From the NCBI GenBank assembly GCA_902489665.1, contig CABUAT010000010.1, forward strand, positions 1-63,252: a DNA stretch of 63,252 nucleotides. Reading direction: 5' to 3'. Under the pieces are notes generated by a model, which was not told where the DNA came from, ran no database searches, and saw only the letters and a program-made list of their open reading frames with translations. The stretch is from an uncultured Collinsella sp. Its GTDB lineage: Bacteria > Actinomycetota > Coriobacteriia > Coriobacteriales > Coriobacteriaceae. Shown here piece by piece: positions 58,939 through 63,252 of this stretch; within the stretch, counting starts at the first letter, position 1, and every line of letters begins with the position of its first letter. A program made the translations under genes and the position numbers.

Positions 58939-59635
58939 CGAAAACAAGGGCATTCACCCCACGGGGGTATCGTCGCGCGTGTGGATTGCGCTGGTCGCTC
59001 TGTGCGTCGCCAATGTCGTAGCGCACCTCATGGTGATGCCGAGCTTGCCTGCGCAGATTCCCACGCACTGGGGCGCGAACGGCGCCGTCGACGGTTGGGG
59101 TCCTAGCTGGATGGCCTCCGCGCTCGGCGTGCTGCCTCTGGCGCTTCTCGCAATGTTCTGCGTGGTGCCGCGCATCGACCCCAAAGGTGAGGCATATCGA
59201 ACCTCGGGCAAGTTCTACCAGGGCTTCGTAATCGCCTTCACCTTGTTCATGTGCGCCATAAGCTGGCTGGGAGAGCTTACGGTCTGGGGCGTGGTGCCGG
59301 CGGTCGGTTCGGTTAACGTGCTGATTTCCGGTGTTGTCGGTTTGCTGTTCATCGGCGTAGGCAACTACTTGCCGCGTGTGAAGCAGAACTATACGCTCGG
59401 TATCAAGACACCCTGGGCGCTTGCCGATCCCGAGAACTGGCGCCGTACGCAGCGTTTTGGCGGCGCCTGCTTTATGGTGCTAGGTATTGGCCTGATTGTG
59501 ATGGGCGTGGCAGGCAGCGTGCTTTCGAGTGAAGTCGTCGCCGCGGTGATTGCGGTTCTGGCGTTTGGTTCGGTTGGAGCCGTCTACGTCTACTCGTATC
59601 TGTTGTGGCGCAAATCGCAGCGAGCCGCTCGTTAA
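58931..59635 (+). CDS. SdpI-family membrane protein with DUF1648
   Basis: The protein has 234 residues and about six membrane helices. The N-terminal DUF1648 part has LPAQIPTHWGANGAVDGWG, and the SdpI part has YTLGIKTPWALADPENWRRTQRFGG. In Bacillus SdpI gives immunity to the SdpC toxin and sequesters SdpR. Here no toxin gene is nearby, so it may protect against foreign toxins. Confidence 0.9.
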   Translation: MNNENKGIHPTGVSSRVWIALVALCVANVVAHLMVMPSLPAQIPTHWGANGAVDGWGPSWMASALGVLPLALLAMFCVVPRIDPKGEAYRTSGKFYQGFVIAFTLFMCAISWLGELTVWGVVPAVGSVNVLISGVVGLLFIGVGNYLPRVKQNYTLGIKTPWALADPENWRRTQRFGGACFMVLGIGLIVMGVAGSVLSSEVVAAVIAVLAFGSVGAVYVYSYLLWRKSQRAAR

Positions 59636-59704
59636 GGTTGCGGAAAACTAGCGTACGCAGTTCATAGTATGTTCCGGGGGACTTTTCCCAGGTAGTATTA
59701 GGGG

Positions 59705-59774
59705 GTGTGGGCAACCATGCCCCTTTTTATTAGAACGCGCGAACTGCCTCTCCGCTTTTTCCAAAACGGAGAGG
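59705..59774. terminator. Two small hairpins between sdpI-like gene and ettA
   Basis: GGGCAACCATGCCC with TTTTT (about 59708-59728) may terminate the upstream operon. CCTCTCCG/CGGAGAGG (59747-59774) lies in the ettA leader. Confidence 0.5.
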
Positions 59775-59806
59775 GGGAGAAGATTTCCGCAGCTAGATAA
59801 GGAGAA

Positions 59807-61492
59807 ATGACTGTGGCGGAGTTCATTTATCAGATGTATCAGGCTCGCAAGGCCCATGGCGACAAGGTGATCCTTGACGACGTGACCCTGAGCTTCTACC
59901 CCGGTGCCAAGATCGGCGTCGTGGGCCCCAACGGTATGGGCAAGTCGACCCTGCTCAAGATCATGGCCGGCATCGAGGAGGTCTCCAACGGCGATGCCAA
60001 GCTCACCCCCGGCTACACCGTGGGTATCCTGCAGCAGGAGCCGCCGCTCGACGACGACAAGACCGTCATCGAGAACGTGCGCATGGCATTTGGCGACATG
60101 ATCGCCAAGGTCGATCGCTTCAACAAGATCGGCGAGGAGATGTGCGACCCGGATTGCGACATGGACGCCCTCATGGCCGAGATGGGAAAGCTCCAGGACG
60201 AGATCGACGCCGCCGACGGCTGGGATATCGATTCCAAGCTCGGCCAGGCCATGGACGCCCTGCAGCTGCCCGATTCCGACATGCCGGTCAACGTACTTTC
60301 CGGCGGCGAGCGCCGTCGCGTGGCCCTGTGCAAGCTGCTGCTCGAAGCTCCCGACCTGCTGCTGCTCGACGAGCCCACGAACCACCTGGACGCCGAGTCG
60401 ATCCTGTGGCTCGAGCACTTCCTGCACAACTACCAGGGCGCGGTGCTTGCCGTCACGCACGATCGCTACTTCCTGGATAACGTTGCCGAGTGGATCTGCG
60501 AGGTCGACCGCGGTCACCTTTATCCCTACAAGGGCAACTACTCCACGTATCTGGAGACCAAGGCCGCCCGTATCGAGGCGCAGGGCAACCGCGACGCCAA
60601 GCTCGCCAAGCGCATGGAGGCCGAGCTCGAGTGGGTACGCAGCTCGCCCAAGGCTCGCCAGGCAAAGAACAAGGCCCGTCTGGCTCGCTACGAGGAGATG
60701 GAGGCCGAGGCCCGCGCAAGCCAGAAGCTCGACTGGACCGATATCCGCATTCCCGTTGGACCGCGTTTGGGTAACAAGGTGCTCGAGGCCCATCACCTGC
60801 ACAAGGAATTCGACGGTCGCGTGCTCATCGACGACCTTTCTTTCACCCTGCCGCGTAACGGCATCGTGGGCGTCATCGGCCCCAACGGTGTGGGCAAGAC
60901 TACGCTCTTCAAGACCATCGTGGGCCTGGAGCCGCTGACTTCGGGCGAGCTCGAGGTGGGCGAGACCGTCAAGATCTCCTATGTCGATCAGAACCGTTCT
61001 GGCATCGACCCCGACAAGAACCTGTGGGAGGTCGTCTCGGATGGTCTGGACCACATGATGGTCGGCGAGACCGAGGTCCCCAGCCGCGCGTACGTGGCGA
61101 GCTTTGGCTTTAAGGGCCAGGACCAGCAGAAGCGCGCTGGCGTACTCTCCGGTGGCGAGCGCAACCGTCTGAACCTGGCGCTCACGCTCAAGCAGGGCGG
61201 CAACCTGCTGCTCCTCGACGAGCCCACGAACGACCTCGACGTCGAGACGCTGTCCTCGCTCGAGGCGGCGCTGCTCGAGTTCCCGGGCTGCTCGGTGGTC
61301 ATTAGCCACGATCGTATGTTCCTGGACCGCGTCGCCACGCACATTCTGGCGTGGGAGGGCACCGACGAGAATCCGGGCAACTGGTATTGGTTCGAGGGCA
61401 ACTTTGAGGCCTATCAGGCCAACCGTATCGAGCGCCTGGGTGAGGACGCAGCCCAGCCGCATCGTATTCACCGCAAGCTGACGCGCGACTAG
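59807..61492 (+). CDS. ettA: ABC-F protein, energy-dependent translational throttle EttA
   Basis: The protein has 561 residues, two ABC domains joined by a charged linker, and no membrane part. The N-terminus EFIYQMYQARKAHGDKVIL, Walker A GPNGMGKST and GPNGVGKTT, signatures LSGGERRRVAL and LSGGERNRLNL, and an arm insertion fit EttA. It binds the ribosomal E site and couples initiation to energy state. AAGGAGA precedes the ATG. Confidence 0.94.
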   Translation: MTVAEFIYQMYQARKAHGDKVILDDVTLSFYPGAKIGVVGPNGMGKSTLLKIMAGIEEVSNGDAKLTPGYTVGILQQEPPLDDDKTVIENVRMAFGDMIAKVDRFNKIGEEMCDPDCDMDALMAEMGKLQDEIDAADGWDIDSKLGQAMDALQLPDSDMPVNVLSGGERRRVALCKLLLEAPDLLLLDEPTNHLDAESILWLEHFLHNYQGAVLAVTHDRYFLDNVAEWICEVDRGHLYPYKGNYSTYLETKAARIEAQGNRDAKLAKRMEAELEWVRSSPKARQAKNKARLARYEEMEAEARASQKLDWTDIRIPVGPRLGNKVLEAHHLHKEFDGRVLIDDLSFTLPRNGIVGVIGPNGVGKTTLFKTIVGLEPLTSGELEVGETVKISYVDQNRSGIDPDKNLWEVVSDGLDHMMVGETEVPSRAYVASFGFKGQDQQKRAGVLSGGERNRLNLALTLKQGGNLLLLDEPTNDLDVETLSSLEAALLEFPGCSVVISHDRMFLDRVATHILAWEGTDENPGNWYWFEGNFEAYQANRIERLGEDAAQPHRIHRKLTRD

Positions 61493-61495
61493 ATC

Positions 61496-61635
61496 GTTAC
61501 GCGGTTTTCCAAACCGCGTAACTGCTCGACGCTGCGCGGGTCGCAAGCACCCCATCTTGCCGTTCAAGCCGTCGCTCGCGTACCGAAGTACGCGTCGCTC
61601 CTCTTTCACGGCAACCTGGGGCACTTGCGGCCCGC
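61496..61635. repeat. Hairpin and long imperfect palindrome after ettA
   Basis: A 12-bp stem GTTACGCGGTTT/AAACCGCGTAAC (61496-61522) is followed by an inverted repeat 61536-61562/61609-61635 (22 of 27 matches), whose tip is GCGTAC-CGAA-GTACGC. There is no gene. It may be a dispersed intergenic repeat. Confidence 0.6.
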
Positions 61636-61666
61636 TCGCTGTTGGTTACGCAACATCAACAAATAA

Positions 61667-61702
61667 AAACGGCTCAAATCCTGATTTGGATTTGAGCCGT
61701 TT
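61667..61702 (-). terminator. Terminator of the minus-strand gene at 61707
   Basis: AAACGGCTCAAATCC pairs with GGATTTGAGCCGTTT. The T run on the minus strand (TTTTTATTTG) points to use by that gene. Confidence 0.8.
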
Positions 61703-61706
61703 GTCG

Positions 61707-63014
61707 TTACTGCTCGGGTTCTTCGACTTTGTCGATGGTCCAGGTGGCACCGAGGCCGCCGGTGGTGTTGCGGCGGATGCGCACGGCAACCTCGCGGCGC
61801 TCGCCGGCCTGCGTGTAGCGCAGGGGGAAGATTGCGCGGTTTCGCGCGGCCTCGATGGTACCGCGCTCGCGGGCGATCCAGTAGTACTCGCCGACGATAC
61901 CGAGCGTGTCGGCGCCGTAGGGGAGATAGGTCGACAGCTGGTGCAGAAGCGGGCCGGGGCAGAAGACCTCGGTTGCGAAATCGACGGGGAAGTCCTCGGG
62001 GATGGCGGGCGCTACGGGTGCGGGGGTTGGGGCCTCTGCGAGTACCGAAGCCGGTGCCGGTGCGGGAATTTGGTCGCAAGCAGAGGCGGGCACGGATTCG
62101 ATGACGGGTGCGAACTCCAGCGTCGTCTTCGGCTTGATTGTGGAATCTGCGGGCTTCACGGTGACGGGCGCGTCTGCAGCTTCAGTTTCAACCTCAACCT
62201 GCGTCGCGCTCTCATTCTCGACGCTCGACTTTGCCTCGACGGGCGTGGATGCCATGGTGGTGATGCCGGCATTGGCATTCTCGGGGTCATAGACGACCGT
62301 GAGCGAGATGGCGGGCTGCGGCGTCTCGGGCTCCGGCGCCGACTCGGTAGCGTCTTGATCTGCGGGCTCGTCGGACTGATCGTCCTCGGCCTTGTCGCCA
62401 AAGACATCGCTGTTTTGGAACGCAGACGGCTCGGGTTGGTCAGCGGCTTCTTCGGTTGTCGACTTGGGCGCTTCGTTGAGCTCCACAGTGGCTTCCTGCT
62501 CGGATATGGCTTTGGGATCGGTCGTGGCGGCGATTTCGGTTTCGGCTTCTGCCGTTACCTCAATAGCGACTTCGCTCTCTGTCTCGGGCTCGGGTTCCGG
62601 CGCGGCTTCAACCATGGCTTCGGGCTCGGGACGCTTAACGTGCTTGGGGCGCACGGCCTTGAGGTCCTTCTCACCGCGCTTTTTCTTTTTGTAGGACTGC
62701 TTGGCGCCCTTGGCGGTCTTGGGCTTGTCCTCGCCCTTGGCAAGCGCAGCATCCCAGACCTCGTTGGCGATGACCGTGGCATACAGGCGGCCGCCTTTAA
62801 AGACGGTCAGCTTAATGCAGTCGTCGAGCTCCTCGAGCAGCTCGCGCGTGGACTCGAAGCCCAGGTCATAAGCGGTCATGTCGCCAGCGGCGAGCGCCTC
62901 CTCGACCTGCGTCATAAACGTTTGCTTGCCACATCCAATCGCATCGCGCAGCAGGCGATACAGATAGATGTGGTTGCCCAGCGAAAGCGTGGGCCTAACT
63001 ATTGTCTTGCTCAT
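61707..63014 (-). CDS. Two-domain unknown protein with long acidic Pro/Glu/Ala linker
   Basis: The protein has 435 residues. An N-terminal domain (about 1-90; SLGNHIYLYRLLRDAIG, ELLEELDDCIKLTVFKGGRLYATV) is followed by a basic patch (YKKKKRGEKDL), about 220 residues of low-complexity Glu/Pro/Ala/Thr, and a C-terminal domain (about 340-435; FPVDFATEVFCPGPLLHQLSTYLPYG, REVAVRIRRN). There is no signal peptide or membrane segment. I cannot assign a family; the basic patch may bind nucleic acid. GAGGAG precedes the ATG at 63014. Confidence 0.7.
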   Translation of the reverse strand: MSKTIVRPTLSLGNHIYLYRLLRDAIGCGKQTFMTQVEEALAAGDMTAYDLGFESTRELLEELDDCIKLTVFKGGRLYATVIANEVWDAALAKGEDKPKTAKGAKQSYKKKKRGEKDLKAVRPKHVKRPEPEAMVEAAPEPEPETESEVAIEVTAEAETEIAATTDPKAISEQEATVELNEAPKSTTEEAADQPEPSAFQNSDVFGDKAEDDQSDEPADQDATESAPEPETPQPAISLTVVYDPENANAGITTMASTPVEAKSSVENESATQVEVETEAADAPVTVKPADSTIKPKTTLEFAPVIESVPASACDQIPAPAPASVLAEAPTPAPVAPAIPEDFPVDFATEVFCPGPLLHQLSTYLPYGADTLGIVGEYYWIARERGTIEAARNRAIFPLRYTQAGERREVAVRIRRNTTGGLGATWTIDKVEEPEQ

Positions 63015-63136
63015 GGCAAATCTCCTCTTTACACATGTAAAGCATCTTACCATCGCATAGCGTTCGCCATGGCGGCGCCCAAGGCAAACGGGCGCGAACC
63101 GCTTTCGATCCTTGATTATCAACTTCATCCGAACAC

Positions 63137-63176
63137 TTCCCACATTCATCCGCACATGTGCGGATGAATGTGGGAA
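63137..63176. repeat. Perfect 40-bp palindrome inside the right element end
   Basis: Same as 77-116 but with a C:G pair where the left copy has T:A near the centre. Confidence 0.7.
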
Positions 63177-63227
63177 CCCGATACCCTGAGGGCCGGACCG
63201 GCCGGCCCCGGGAGATCGGAGGACGGC

Positions 63228-63252
63228 ATGTCCGGAAAGAGGAAGAAGGGTT
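63228..63252 (+). CDS. 5' fragment of an element-encoded gene (right copy)
   Basis: An ATG after GGAGGACGGC begins MSGKRKKG and leaves the window, exactly as in the left copy. Confidence 0.35.

Larger units (their letters stand above)
63108..63252 (+). mobile_element. End of a repeated, probably insertion-sequence, element (right copy)
   Basis: Inverted copy of 1-145. Similarity begins at ATCCTTGATTATC (63108) and runs to the window end. It lies about 90 bp upstream of the unknown gene at 63014 and faces away from it. Confidence 0.6.

Overview
The window looks like chromosomal DNA of a strictly anaerobic, high-GC, host-associated actinobacterium of the class Coriobacteriia, most likely a Collinsella relative. 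This is an inference from base composition, the class III (anaerobic) ribonucleotide reductase, the flavodoxin + DUF3793 pair, and the abundance of GTG/TTG starts behind strong GGAGG sites. I ran no database search. Both ends of the window lie inside two inverted copies of one repeat (about 145 bp, 142/145 identical), each carrying the outward-facing start of the same gene. These look like the ends of two insertion elements at which the contig stops.

Layout. 1-6200: tRNA genes (Leu-GAG, three identical Gly-GCC, Cys-GCA, Val-GAC), an RsbU-like phosphatase, a STAS+HATPase fusion, and a GH13 alpha-glucosidase. 6500-11800: nrdD-nrdG under NrdR boxes, then the pterin genes folE-HD-folB. 11800-19200: mostly minus-strand housekeeping genes (metallopeptidase, M19 dipeptidase, Fur/PerR, acylphosphatase, Gfo/Idh oxidoreductase, RNase HI, LysR), interrupted by a plus-strand SlyD/UreE-like/HAD group. 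19200-34900: metY with a LysR operator and a putative leader peptide; a secreted protein; panE; aldo-keto reductase; oxidoreductase; endonuclease IV; a three-gene amino-acid ABC transporter; flavodoxin/DUF3793; a membrane-anchored HMA protein; a YolD + Y-family polymerase pair behind a LexA-type box; and a truncated Fe-ADH-like gene inside inverted repeats.

35092-44844 is the most unusual part. Between pgi and a HAD phosphatase sit two tandem copies of a three-gene cassette: unknown protein, ClpP-type serine protease, TraG/VirD4-type P-loop ATPase. Each copy is preceded by four direct repeats with the same 19/21/18-bp spacing. A 30-bp pgi 3' end with only synonymous changes, fused to a HAD-promoter remnant, marks the duplication joint. 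Copy 2 of the ATPase has lost 131 codons, including Walker B, in frame. The unknown first protein has diverged far more between copies (about 40% identity by eye) than ClpP (about 84%). I consider this the best candidate for an undescribed system. Its function is not known from the sequence.

44903-56301 is a GntR-regulated catabolic operon that resembles frl/fra Amadori-compound loci: FrlC-like epimerase, FrlB-like deglycase and FrlD-like kinase. It adds a YfcC-family carrier, two amidohydrolase-superfamily proteins, a second PfkB kinase, YjbQ, BtpA/SgcQ and an FGGY kinase. 56600-63000: TatD, TcdA, a candidate type I toxin, an SdpR/SdpI-like pair, ABC-F protein EttA, and a two-domain unknown protein with a long acidic linker.

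The intergenic DNA is rich in structured repeats. The clearest are two covarying hairpins in front of neighbouring genes (24954-25037 and 26119-26204), a 230-bp element with perfect 31-bp inverted ends (56368-56597), an inverted remnant of the nrdD 3' end, and a palindromic A/T box in front of the -35 of three tRNA promoters.
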